Shown in pieces: positions 37,871 to 49,760 of a DNA stretch of 64,000 bases. The stretch's first letter is position 1. Each line of letters starts with the position of its first letter. This stretch comes from Eudromia elegans (taxonomy: Eukaryota > Chordata > Aves > Tinamiformes > Tinamidae). The position numbers and the translations under genes were made by a program. The stretch is from positions 1,838,052 to 1,902,051 of the forward strand of contig PTEX01000110.1 of the NCBI GenBank assembly GCA_003342815.1, read 5' to 3'. The notes beneath the pieces are model-generated. The model worked only from the letters and a program-made list of their open reading frames with translations, searched no databases and was not told where the DNA came from.

Positions 37871-39481
37871 AAAACCTTGTGAGGTTCTCAACAGTTCTCA
37901 AATGATGAACCAATATCTATATGATTTTTAAAAAGTGGTTAAAAGATGAGTGTGTAGATGTCATGATGCACAATGAAACAGGAAGATGAGCTAGGAGTTA
38001 ACTTCTTTGGAAAGGGAGGAAAGACTATGGAGTAGTTGGTGAACTGCCGTGAAGGGGCATCTTGCAAAAAGAGCAGGGTTCCTGTAAAAGTTACTGGAGG
38101 TTGTTGTCTTGTTGACTTCACAGGGAAGGAAGATCAGCCCCAAGATCAGGCAATTAACTTTGGCACCAAAAATGCTTTGAATGATGAGCCTTCCTGTAAG
38201 TGATAAATGTAGAATGGCTTGCTAATGATTAATGCATATTTCATATTAATAAATCATATTAATTGTTCTTCCTCTCCCCCCTTGATTTCTTTTTCCTCTG
38301 TATGTAAAAAAAATCTCCCTATGTGGTCCAAAACCAAAAAAGATGTCTAAGATGTAGGTTATTCTTGGTTCCATACAAAGTTAAAGGGGAATGAGATAAA
38401 AATGTCTTGTTTCTTGTAAAGCTACTAATCTGAATTAGGTCAATGCCTGATAATATAAGAGTTTTTATTAAAAACTGTTTGTTTCCAAATAGTTTTCAAA
38501 TCTGTTTCAAATCACATATTTTCCTATCTTTTCCTTGTTACATGATACTGCATTATTCACACCCATTCATTGCTATGAATATGACTCTCTCATCCCTGTG
38601 GGAAATAGCATGGAGAAAAATGCAAAAAACCCGCCAACCTTCTAATTAAAAAAAAAAAAAAGTATAGAAGATAAACATGTTTTCCAAAATTTTTAAAAAT
38701 TGTAAGATGATGTGGAAGGAGATGGGCCACATGTGCAAGATGTGCATATGAGAAGATAACCTAGAACCTAATGTAAGATGATACTGGAAATTGTTGAATA
38801 CCTTTCAGTCAGTCAGTCCCTCAGTTTGTCCTTGACTTCCTGAGAGAAGTTAGACAAAGTGATTCCTCTCTTCCTTTTTTTCTAAGATTACTGAATAACC
38901 CTGCCCTGGCCCCTCAAGTGTTTTGGGCATGACTGTAGAGTACCAGGCACTTGCCTTTGAGTTTCATCCTGGATAATTACTCTCCTCTATTAATTACAGT
39001 AGAAAAATCCCCAAAGAAAACTTGCACATCACAATTTAGAAGTAATGAGTGATGCTGATTTTCATCAAAAGTGTTGCAAAGAACGCAGTCTTACAAGCTG
39101 ATCCTCCTGTGAACTTTCACATGATCTTAAGATACTTGCATAATTAAGAACTGCTTACCTGCAAGCAGATAGGCAGTTGCAAGATTGACTCTTTAGTCCA
39201 ATCCTAACATGCACCTCCATGTTTTTAGTTTAGTAAAATGCTGTCCGTCCATCCTAGTTTGACAATGATGGTTTTGGGAGAAAGGGAGCGAGGTGAGGTT
39301 TTGATTTTTGCTTTTTGTTTAAGTTGTTTAAGAACAACACAGAGAAGCAAACTGTAATGGTCTGATATGGAACGTAAAGCCATCATAATTCTTCCTTCTA
39401 TGGAGAAAAAATGTTTTAAGTGACTCCAGAGTGCATATAATAATGTAGGTTTTAAGATCTTTTTCTTTTTTCTTGTCTTAA
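37871..39481. other. No recognised gene
   Basis: AT-rich sequence. TCATATTAAT is repeated at 38241-38250 and 38254-38263 within a run of homeodomain-like TAAT motifs. A run of 14 A occupies about 38648-38661. Confidence 0.55.
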
Positions 39482-39505
39482 CCATTCTGTAATTCTGTGA
39501 TTATA
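39482..39505 (+). mobile_element. Possible CR1 tail remnant
   Basis: CCATTCTGTAATTCTGTGATTA resembles two to three units of the CR1 ATTCTRTG tail. The 3' UTR that should precede it is not clearly recognisable, so the match rests on the tail alone. Confidence 0.4.
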
Positions 39506-42500
39506 TAAAATCCTATATTTTACCATTATATGGTAACTAGCCTTGTAATTCTGCACACTCCTACCACGCAGGTCCTCTCCTTGGCAAATTCTGATTGTAA
39601 AAAAAAAAAAATATGAAAGCACTTTAAGGAGCTACTTAATAGTGAAACAGATAAAAATGATCAAACTATAAGTTGAATGATCAAATTAGTGTTCAAGTAA
39701 AGTGTTCAAAACCTATGCCTTGGCTCCATATAAAATACATCTAATTAATATGTAAATTTTTTTTTTATCTTCTTGCTATTATCAAAATGGACAATATTTT
39801 AAGTGTGTTCTAAGAATGAGAGAATGTAGGCTTAGTGACCTGAATTATTTGTTGCAAATAAATTATAAACCAACAACCTACTTTTAATGTTCGCAAAGCA
39901 AGCCTGTTTTCTATGGCTGTATTAGTTTAAAGCACTAGGTGGGTCTGTTTTGGTCTATGGGTTACTCATGACAGGTTCCTTTCAGCTAGACACTGCTTAT
40001 GATGAACTGCTTACAATGGATTAAGCAGTTCACTTTTTTTTTTCTTCTTTTTTTTTTTCTGTTTACACATTGGCTGAGTGAAGGACTTTTTTAAAGTGAG
40101 GAATAAGGGATGTTAAAATTTGTGAAATCATCAGGAGCCAGATGCATTTACAAATGACCTGGCAATTGTTGGCATACAGTGAAGAATACAACTCGGTGAA
40201 TAACAGTAGAGCTAACTCACCGAAGGACTTAAATCTGATTACTTACTTCACTGACCAGTTCTGCTTAGCTTATCCAACTCGTATAGGATTCAGGATGATT
40301 CTCTTGTTCCTTGCTTTGGCTATGTGTTGGTTGGACTGCGGTGAAGTTGGCAGAATTCTAGTTCCCATGCAGGAATGTCAGTGATTAGAGAGGCACGTTC
40401 TTTGCGTGCAAACAAAATACGGTCAGGCTCCGAACTGGGTACTGGCTTTATGTTTGTCGGGTGCAGTAATAACAGTTGAGACTGACTAGAATCTTGGCCT
40501 AGATTTCCCCGAGTTCAGGTAAGTATGATAGCTTACATACAGTGTTAATTTTTTTTTTAAAAAAGAGAACATATCCCAAATATTTCTGATCTATTAGATA
40601 CTATTTCCTATTGACTAGTATGGTAATGTAGCACAAAAATGACCTCTTAGATTCTGTTTGACCCGCCCGTTAACACTTGAGATTTGGATGAATTTGAAGT
40701 CATCTTCTTTCTTGGCAATTACCCACAAGACTAACATTTGAGAAAGCTTCTTGACAGGAAAAACCTAAGCAATGGTTATATGAGAAGCACTTGTCAAGAA
40801 AAATCTTAAAGATTTTGGCTCAGTGGTCAGAAAACAAACCCATTTCCTGTGTGTTTAGCAACTCTGTCATGAATTCTCTCAGTTTGTTTAACACAGTTTT
40901 CAAAGGTGTGTTTTTTGTTAAGACCGTGTATGCTAAGTGCTACAATTTCCCTGACAGCTTGGCTAACAAGTGATGAACACAGTGAGTAAGCTCCATCAAA
41001 TAAGGCCAGGAATTATATCTGTTCTAGTAATGTCAGTTTGTCTTCATGCTGCATTACTTGGCACTCTAACTTTGTCACATTTCATAGATTTGTTTCTCGT
41101 TCTCTTTTCTCTCCTTTCCCTTCTTCCCGCAGAAAGAGGGTGCTGCATTTTCCACTGCCTGCCCCTCTTGATAGAATCCAGAGGAAGGTCTTGGAGTTTT
41201 GGGACAGATGATCAAGTTAAAGCGTTTCTCAGATTTGTTCCTTGACAAGTCTTCTGGTGATCTGCAATAGATCTTTCTTTTTCCTTTTATTTTTTAATTC
41301 ATCATTTCTTGGCAAGTTATTTGTTTTCCAGTGAAAGCCATTGCCTTTACTGTAAATGACCATTCAGAACTGAGCACAGCAAGAATAATGTGTCTACTTG
41401 GCTAGAAGACATGAGCTTAGGGATAATATTCTACCTCCTTTTGTACAAAGAGATCTGTTAATGAGCCAGCACATTACTCAGATGCTGGCAGAAGATACGC
41501 TGCATTTTGGAATGAGATCTAACTTAAAAAATATCCACTAACTTGATAATGAGTCAGGTAACCACACCTTACTGCAAAGGCACGTCCAGTGTGCCAAATC
41601 CTGAAACCCTTTTTTTTTCTCATAGATTATGCCAAAGTTTCAGTATCCATCCTTTTTTTTAATCATCAAATAAAATCTGATGCATATTCACTGTGTTATT
41701 GATAAAGAATGGTATCGGTAGAAAAGGAAAAGTCCTTTTTGTTTTATCGTTCATGAAGTTTACTATAATTGTTCTATCACTATTGGACAAAGTCTGGAGT
41801 TCTGGATACTAGCAGAGCCAAGTACGTTCTTGGCCCGGCTTCACTGCTTATTTTGGAGGGTGGAGGGTGAGGGAAGAAGGATGACATAAAAATGAAGGAA
41901 CTTTTCATGGTTTGTGTGATTTTCTTCCTTCTTCTCATTATTTTTGTACAATGAGCTACAAGGTTAGTTAGACTTTAGCATGAACTAATTTCACTTTCTC
42001 GTTATCATATACTGATACTGAACTCTTTTGAGGTCTCTGCCGCTGCAGGGAGCCATTTAAATAAATGCAGCTGTTGATTGAAGCAAATCACAGAGCACTA
42101 GCAGCTTGCACAGTTTGGTATATATTTAAGAAGTAGGTTCTTCATATGATTCACAGCCTATAGGTTCATGTGGAGATAACTTTTGTAGGTTTGTTCCTGG
42201 AGGTTGTGAGCAGGGTGCTGCAGAAGCCCACAGTGCCTCTTCTTAGGGATCTGGAGAAAAAAAAAGTGCTAATTTAAGTGAGCACCTGTCTTAATTGCTG
42301 CGGCCTTCAACAGTGGGTATCATATTCCATGCACAGTGCCTGGCTCAATGGCGAGTGCACCTAGAAGGCAGAATGCAAGGAGGTTTTTCCTTTTTCTCAG
42401 GAGCCCCACTGGGGCAGAAGAGTCATAGGGGAGTTACTGCAGAAGGAGGGCAGTCTTTGGCCATCAACCATCTGCTCCCGTTCTGAGTATGACCGGCACT

Positions 42501-43818
42501 TGACCGTGTATAGGGGTGTAACTGTGCAGGTGATTTCCACCCCTGAAAGTGATTCCACAAGTGTTTTCCTTGAGATGGTGATCCAGGCAAGGCTGAGAGA
42601 AGCATTCCCAGAAACTATGAAGATATCTCTAAAATTCCCGTAGCTGAGGCAATTACTGGAAGATCACTTTGCTGTGAACCAAAACATGTTCTGCAGCTTT
42701 TCCTTCACAATTCATCCCATCATCTCCCCTTGGGAAGAGAAAGCCAGTAAGTGGCCCTGCATCTGATAAGGAAAGTGCCCTCCCTCCCCGCCTGTCACCA
42801 CCACCTCTATGCTGTAGGCAGCATGACCACACAGCATAGGTCCTGTCCCCGCAGAGAGATGTCCTACGTTGGCATCAACTGTCAGAGGGAGTCCAGAATT
42901 CCACTGACCATTCAAGGGACTGTTCTGGTTAGAGGACCACCCCACACAGCCCAAACAGTCATCTTTTGTCTGGGCTGAAGCCTTATTCTCGCCCAAAAAG
43001 GCTTTTCTCTGGCTGCTATGAGGTCAATGCTGTTCTGGCATTCTTCCTGATGTTTTTATGATGTTCACTGTAATGTACCGCACATTTTTCAGTTTGGGAC
43101 AGGCCTAAAAAATATGCCCATAAATGCCACTTCAGATGAGTGAATGCTGCTTTTTATCACCACATTGCTGAGGGCATTTCTGCTGTTTTCCCAGACCACT
43201 GGCTTGGTTTGCTGACGTTGATACCGGTTTCAGGCACAATGGGTTAACGTTTTCCTGCTTGTTACTCTAGTGACTGCAGCTCTGAGACCAACCTGAAGCC
43301 ACAGACCTCTTACCACAGATGCACACGCAGTCCTACACCTATTTTTGAGAGGAAAATCTGGGAGACAGAAGGAGGCAAGATGGTAAGGGGAAGAACTACG
43401 GACATTGTCTGATAAAATACACAGGTATATTGATTTTTCCTTTCCATGACCTAGACCTTTCCTTGGTGTTATGTGGGAAAGGCCTCTTCATTTCAAAGCA
43501 CCCTGCTAAGGAGCCCTGCAACCCTTGATGGGCTCAGCTGGGGTCCACAGTCCTGGAGGCTTGAGGAAGAGCTGGCAGGGAAGGAGGCAGCACACAGAAA
43601 AAGGGAAAAAAAACCCCCACAAAATCTCTCCCTGTTTTTAAAACTAGCCTGAGCAGATGCTTAATTAAAAACCACCATTGGCAGTACGTAGCAGGGTGTT
43701 AGGGACTCTTTCTCTGTGGCAGTTTCTCCGCACAAGTACTTCTGTGTGGTTACAGTCACATGTTTGATTGACTTGGTTCCCAAGCTGATGTTCACAGTGC
43801 TGTATTCATCTTTCTCAG
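39506..43818. other. No recognised gene
   Basis: A run of about 13 A lies at 39599-39611, and T-rich stretches with single C at 40034-40060. The part from 42700 to 42990 is moderately GC-rich and open in overlapping frames on both strands (75 and 94 codons), with no recognised motif. Confidence 0.5.
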
Positions 43819-43910
43819 ATGACTGTGACACGCAGCCTGAATGCACTGATGCTGACAGTGAATGTGAGGAGAACCAGACAGATGACAGCGTTTCCATTTT
43901 TCAGAGCTGA
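43819..43910 (+). CDS. Candidate 3'-terminal coding exon, unidentified
   Basis: A pyrimidine-rich acceptor (TTCATCTTTCTCAG, ending at 43818) precedes a frame of about 30 codons that ends in TGA at 43908-43910. The peptide is acidic and cysteine-containing; it includes CDTQPECTDADSECEENQ and ends in SVSIFQS. A TGATTGAC branch-point-like sequence lies about 50 bp upstream. No homologue is recognised. A different frame from the ATG at 43819 is also open for about 30 codons, which weakens the case. Confidence 0.2.
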
Positions 43911-46330
43911 TGTAGGATGATCTGTCACCTGATGGTAGGCCACGGCCCATCATTTATTTAGCTACAGCTGTAACATGGGAAAAATGAGAGAGAAGTGACA
44001 AGAAGCAAAAGAAGCCTATTTACACCCACCTCCTTGCACAAAATTGCACAAGCATCATTTGTCTTAATGAGTGCAATACTAATCTCATACCTGCTCTCAT
44101 ATCTACTTCTAACGATGGGAACACCATCAGCAGCCCTTCCATGCCTGCTGTCCAGCGGGACTGAGTCTGCTCAGGGCTGCTTTAAGGCTGTGTCACATCC
44201 ATTCTGGCTGCTAAAGAGCCCTATCTCAGAGTGGCTAAGAGTGCACAACTGATGGCAGCTGGAATCTCAGGGGAGATTTTAAAAGTGCAAGTTAGCCAAC
44301 CTCTTGAGCTGGGATCTGTAAATGCCTTGTATATGTCGTAGGAGGTGCAGAAGAAGACAGCGAGAGTACAGCACTTAAACTAGATTTAGGATCCTTTCCT
44401 GGCAGGAGATTAATGGATGATACAAACCTACAAACCACCTTTCCAAGTCAGCCAGCTTGTGGACTCTATACAGTTACTGGGGAGACAAGTGTGGGAAGAA
44501 GCAACTCTGTGTATATAGCTTTTTTTTCTTTTTTTCTTCCCAGATTGTCCTCTGCACAACAGTTCCTTGTCTGGCTGACCTTCCCTGAAGTATGGGAATA
44601 ATATCTGCATAGCCCCAGATAACTCAGAGCTGTGTGTGGGAATAGCGGCAATAGCTAAAGGTCAGTATTCAGAAATGTCTCCCACTTTACCTAATTCCCC
44701 TACCTGTTCCCATAGCATCAAAATGTAAGTATTCGGACCCGAAGGTGGAGCACTCTATGGAAGCGGGTGGTGTGAGAACTGCACTGTCCCAAGCCCTGTG
44801 GTAGGGCCTGAGAGATGCCTTGCGAGTTCCAACTGCCTCCCTACTTCATTTGTTCTCTGGGACATGGGAAATAAATTGCTGGTGGCCTAAATGTGCAGAA
44901 AACAATGATGTGCATTGGTTACCACACTGTGGGCCTAGGAGGGAAACAGATCTAGGGTCCTGCCTATACCTCTTATTCCTTGTTTCCCTTCTCACAGGGA
45001 CATGGAAAGTCGGTGGCTCTCCGTTTGCTCCTCTCTGGTTCTGAGGGTCAAACAGTTTGCACAGGATTATGCGTATAGGGGAATTTGTTCCTGTGTATCC
45101 TCAAAGCCTTGCTTCACGCTGTGAAACATGTTCTTGATCCTAGCTTGGGTTAAAAAGGAAATGCAATGATATATGCATTACTTCTGTGACAAATATTGCA
45201 TTTTTCTTAGTTATCATCTACTTTTGTAGAGATGACTGGGGCACCACAGGTGACAATGATGAATTATTTAGAGCAGACCAACAGCCATTTTTCCTGTGGT
45301 ACCATCTGCCATAAAGATCACATTTTGCTTTCGCAGTTTCCTCCCTTTGTTACTCTTTGAAACAATATTTGGAGATTTGGGAGCAGGGAGGAATGGATAA
45401 CCTCCTCTGGGCCCTGGTTTCAAGATGTAGACACACTTCTGGACAAGTGCTAAAGGTTAAATGCTCCTGGCATTTGATGGGGAAAATTGTAGCAAGGGTG
45501 TAGTGAATGATGCAACCCTGGAGTGAGCTTTAACCGTTTAGGATGTTTCCCATGTGCATTCTTCTCTTGTCTCCTTGGTGGAAGGGTCATGTTGTGGGCA
45601 AGGAGGAGGTGCGACTGGAGCAGAGCTGGCAGATGGTCTCTTGAAGGTCGTTTCTTGTTGCTCTCTCCTGTAGTGATGCCATATGCTGCGTAGGGGGGAT
45701 GTTTCCCTCCTCTTCATGGAGTGTAAACTCATCAAAACAGTAAGTCAGGATATCACCAACTCTCAGCTCTTGAAGTTTCTGAGTAGGTCTGTGACTTTAA
45801 GGCATTTCTTGGCATGTTGTCCATTAATATATAGAAGAAGTGTGTTTGAACAGAGATTAAAAATATCTGTCCATGATGAAGATGGAGTTTTCTCCTTACT
45901 GATTTAACTTTTATCTCCTGAAATTTTGTTTTTACCTATACAAATTTGTTTCTAAAGTCTTTCCATGTGATCTGTAAATATTAAGAGCCTGATGGACAGT
46001 AACCCACAAGAGATTTGGGGAAAGTGAATGTCATCACTGCTTCTGAAAGCAAAGCTGCTCCTCTTGGCTTTTGGTAAGGGCAAGAATTTCCAACAGAAAA
46101 TACCTGCAACAAATTACCACAGCAATGGGAGGGTAAGCAGGGTATCAAGCAGCAGCTGGCTGTGCCTTGAATGCAGTTAGTGTTCCACAGTTATTTGTGG
46201 AAATTTTGCTCCATATCATAGTGGAATCTTTCTAAAACTCCAAGTCCCATGATAAAAATATTTAAAACCTGTTGTTGCTGTATACGGTATGTGACCATTT
46301 AGATTTTTTAGATTTTTTTCTTCCTTTTTC
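43911..46330. other. No recognised gene
   Basis: Short open frames only. A C/T-rich stretch lies near 44520-44540. Confidence 0.55.
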
Positions 46331-46356
46331 TTTTTTTTTTTTTTTTTTTTTTTTTT
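46331..46356 (+). repeat. Poly(T) run of 26
   Basis: One of the longest homopolymers in the window. TTTATT (AATAAA on the minus strand) lies at 46389-46394, 32 bases away, so a minus-strand retrocopy tail is possible, though the spacing is longer than usual. Confidence 0.9.
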
Positions 46357-49300
46357 GTAGTTGTGATTAATACTATCAAGAGAAGATTTTTATTCCAAAA
46401 GAATAAAAGGAGGCATAGATGAGTTTGTAGAGGTTCGAAGCCTGGCATACAATTTTAGACTTATTTATCCTCAAAGTCAAAGGGAGCGAGTGCAGAGGAA
46501 GGTGACAGAGCAGAAGGTATTTGTCCACTCGAATCATCCGAGCTGTTTCAGAGAGGGCACCAACTGTCTTAGTTGGCCATGCCACTTTATGCCACCAGGT
46601 GTTTATATTGCTCACTTCCCAGTGCTGGTCATGAACTGCTTGGCCCAGACAATGAGTATTACCCCAAACTTGACAAATTAGTAGAAGGAGGGAAATTTTT
46701 CTGATATGAGTCAATCCCTTTTTCCAGGGCTAAGATAAGGATTTGAGAGTTTCCAGTAGCCAGGCCACCAAGGCCCAAGTGGGTACAACATGTCTTTGTT
46801 TTGTTAGTTTCATTAACTTCTCTCTGGCACCCTATTTAGAAGTTTACGATTAAAGCTGTTCTTGGAACACACTACTTCATAAGCTGTGTAGCCAATATGT
46901 GGGTTTAGGATTTCAAGGACTGTACAAGAAGGTTAATAAATCAGCTATAAAAACAGTGATATTTGGTACTACTATTTAAAGGTTTTAATATTTAACTGTG
47001 AGTCATAATTTAATACAAGCAGTGTGTACAATTAAACAACTTTTCTCAGCAATATATGTTCATAATTAACTATTCTTTGTGTAAATTTTGGTTTAATGAC
47101 GGATTTTGTCTGGTTTTGGCTAATTACTAACAGATACCTTGTTAAATATCTAATTTTTGGTATGTGTGTATTTAACAAAATGCACAGCTACTATACTGCT
47201 AAATGCAGCTTTTTCCCCATCAGTCTTTCCCTGATTATATTGTAAAAACACATCCAATGTTCACACACCTTGCTTGCTCACTTCTGCTTAGGTTTGGACC
47301 AGGGCAATACTTTTTTACCTTGATAAAATCAGGCATGTGGAAACCACAAAGATTAAAGGAAAACAATGATCAAATTAGGTTTTGCTTTTTCCTTTGACCT
47401 TCAAAGAAGATTAATCAGGCAGATGCAGATAGATGCACTGGCTGGAAGTACACAAGCACTAGTGTGGAAATTCAGAAGGACTCCTCTGGCTACTGTTCAT
47501 ACCGTTTTCCCACTGTAGAATTTCCAACTTTCCAGCTTGAACCACTGATGGCTGGTATTCCTGACCACTTAATGTACTATTTTGGCGACTATATAGGTGA
47601 AGACAGGAGAGTAGTAGAGTCAACATGCATGAGCATTGCCCAGTCAGTGACTAGCTCAGACTCCAGCACTGCTTCCAGTGGCAGAGGTTTTTCAATGCTT
47701 GTAAGGGAAGCAGTTTTGAAAAGGTGGATGGAATATTCTCTTAGCGTGATGAGATTCGTAAATTGATGCTGTCACCCATAATGATTGCATGTTAAAGGAA
47801 TTAGCTATACACTCAGCACCGTAGTGCTCTACCCATATGACGTGTACTATCAGATGTCTCATTTAGCATTGGCAAAAAGCCAAAAGCCACCCTATAAAAC
47901 ACCTTTTTTTTCACCTTTCCCTTATCCCAAGCAAGCCTTGCTTTATCTGTTGTGAATGTGGATGGTGAATGTTTTGTATATTTAGCTGCTAATTTTAGGC
48001 ATCAGTTCAATTCAGTATCATTATAGTTTTGTATGGGCTGATACAGAGCTATAATACTTTGCTGTAGTGATTTTCAAGTGATGCTGGGTACAGAATATCA
48101 GAGGGGTAAAAAACAGAAAGACTGTGTCAAATAATATAATTAATCTCCTATTATATAGCACCTTCATCTCATCCCATAGGACACACAAAGAATTTAAAGA
48201 GCTTGTATAAGAATCTTGTAAAGAGAGCTTATGCATGTGTGATGACTGACATTTTCCTGCTTCTAGGATAAAAGTGAGAATTATTTAATATCATATTCTG
48301 GGAGTGCCTAAGTAAAATCTAAAACTAAACTAAAACAGAATCATCAGCAAGATTTTTTTCTCAGGTGGTAGAATAGAGGTACCCAAGAAGGTATTTGTAG
48401 TTGACGTGTAAACTCCAGAGAAAAAACTATCATTTGATAGTCAAATGGTGGTCAAACCTTAGATACCTCATCTGAAAAATGAGGTTTTCAGCAGAACAAT
48501 GCTTACTACTATGATGACTTACTTTGTAGTGATGTTGCTAAGGGGAAAAGTGATTCCCCTTTCTGTGTGGGAAATGTGATAGGGTCTGGCCTTTCCCATT
48601 TAAAACAACAGGATTATAGCCAATGGCTTGAGATATGTTGCTGGATTTTCCTTAGGTTTCAGAAATTTTGTTGCTCAATAAAAGCAACTCCACTGTTTAA
48701 TTTGGCAGGAAAAGCAATAAATAGTAGAATAGAGATGATGTAGGCTGGCAGGTGAGGAAGATGGTAGGAAGATACAGAATAGCCAGGTACAAAAACTGGT
48801 GTGGAAGACCAAGTTGCTGATACCTGGGGAGGTGAAATCCATCTGCAGTGGAAGCGCTGCTCCCCTGGGCGAGCATGGTGCTGGAACACATCCAGGCAAA
48901 AAGGCCGCCTGTAGTGCCTGCTTCCTGCCCCAGTCTTCCAGAACAGCCACTTTCTGCATGAAGTGAAGATCTTTGTGTTAATGGGAGTGCATGACAATGC
49001 AATGTGACTTTTGGAAGGCTTACAGCAAATTCTGAATGATACATGAAATGAGAAGTCCCCACCTGGTACACAGAAAGCATGTACAGAGCTGGATGATACA
49101 CTGCCAACAGCTTTAACAAGGGACTCCTTCACAGATTTTCCACCTCAATCAGCACTGCAGTTGACATCCCTTGAGCAAAATCTCTCCTCTGCTTTTTTTC
49201 TTTTTTTTTGCCTCTATGAGCATATCCACTGCCTAAGATACTCATTCTATAATCCTTCTCTGCTTCAAATTCAGTTCTACAAGTGTCATCCTCTCCCTTT

Positions 49301-49586
49301 CCCATAGCTCATCCAGACTTGTTCAGATACTTCTACTCTCTGTACGTTCCTTCTCCATACACCAGCAGAAAAGGGCAGGCAAATCTTAATCAGTGATCTA
49401 GTCTGTGAAATATAACATTTGCTAGTGCAGTCTGCTGCAAAAACAAATGGCAAATAAGTAAACAGTAAGGCCAGGTAAAAGAGCGATCACAAATTTAGTA
49501 TTTCCATTCCGGCAAAGTATCAGGTTTTAAAACAGCCAAGACCCAGCTAGTATATATTGGAGCTAAAAAGGGAGTTGATTCACATC
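46357..49586. other. No recognised gene
   Basis: A 112-codon minus-strand frame (46376-46714) ends next to the poly(T). A 100-codon plus frame lies at 47464-47766. The minus strand stays open in two frames over 48659-49132 (157 codons from a GTG, and 140 codons). None has recognised domains. AT-rich sequence around 46960-47190 is featureless. Confidence 0.5.
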
Positions 49587-49760
49587 TTGGAGACCAGTGA
49601 CTTGCAGAAAGACCTAGTTGTCATCATAGATAATTGCTTTAACTTTTGTTTTTGTTGCTGTGCTTTGGCAAAAAAAAGAGCTGATACGATCCATTGGTTA
49701 AGGAAAAGAGAAGCACTTAGTGTTTGCAGGGCCCCTCCTGTGATTCTGTATCTGGTTCTG
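49587..49760 (+). mobile_element. Old CR1-like LINE ORF2 remnant
   Basis: Within an 83-codon open frame (49557-49808), ILETSDLQKDLVVIIDNCFN and then CALAKKRADTIHWL and VILYLVL follow, in order, the CR1 ORF2 pattern of an EKDLGVLVD motif, CALAAKKAN and VILPLY in the region after the reverse transcriptase core. The match is patchy, with an insertion between the first two blocks and stops on either side. It is therefore an ancient fragment with no function as an enzyme. It is in sense orientation. Assignment rests on motif order recalled from the family, not on an alignment. Confidence 0.5.

Noticed and set aside
46431-46444. GGTTCGAAGCC resembling a tRNA or SINE B box
   Set aside because: One mismatch to the B box, no A box at the right distance upstream and no cloverleaf pairing, so neither a tRNA nor a tRNA-derived SINE is supported.
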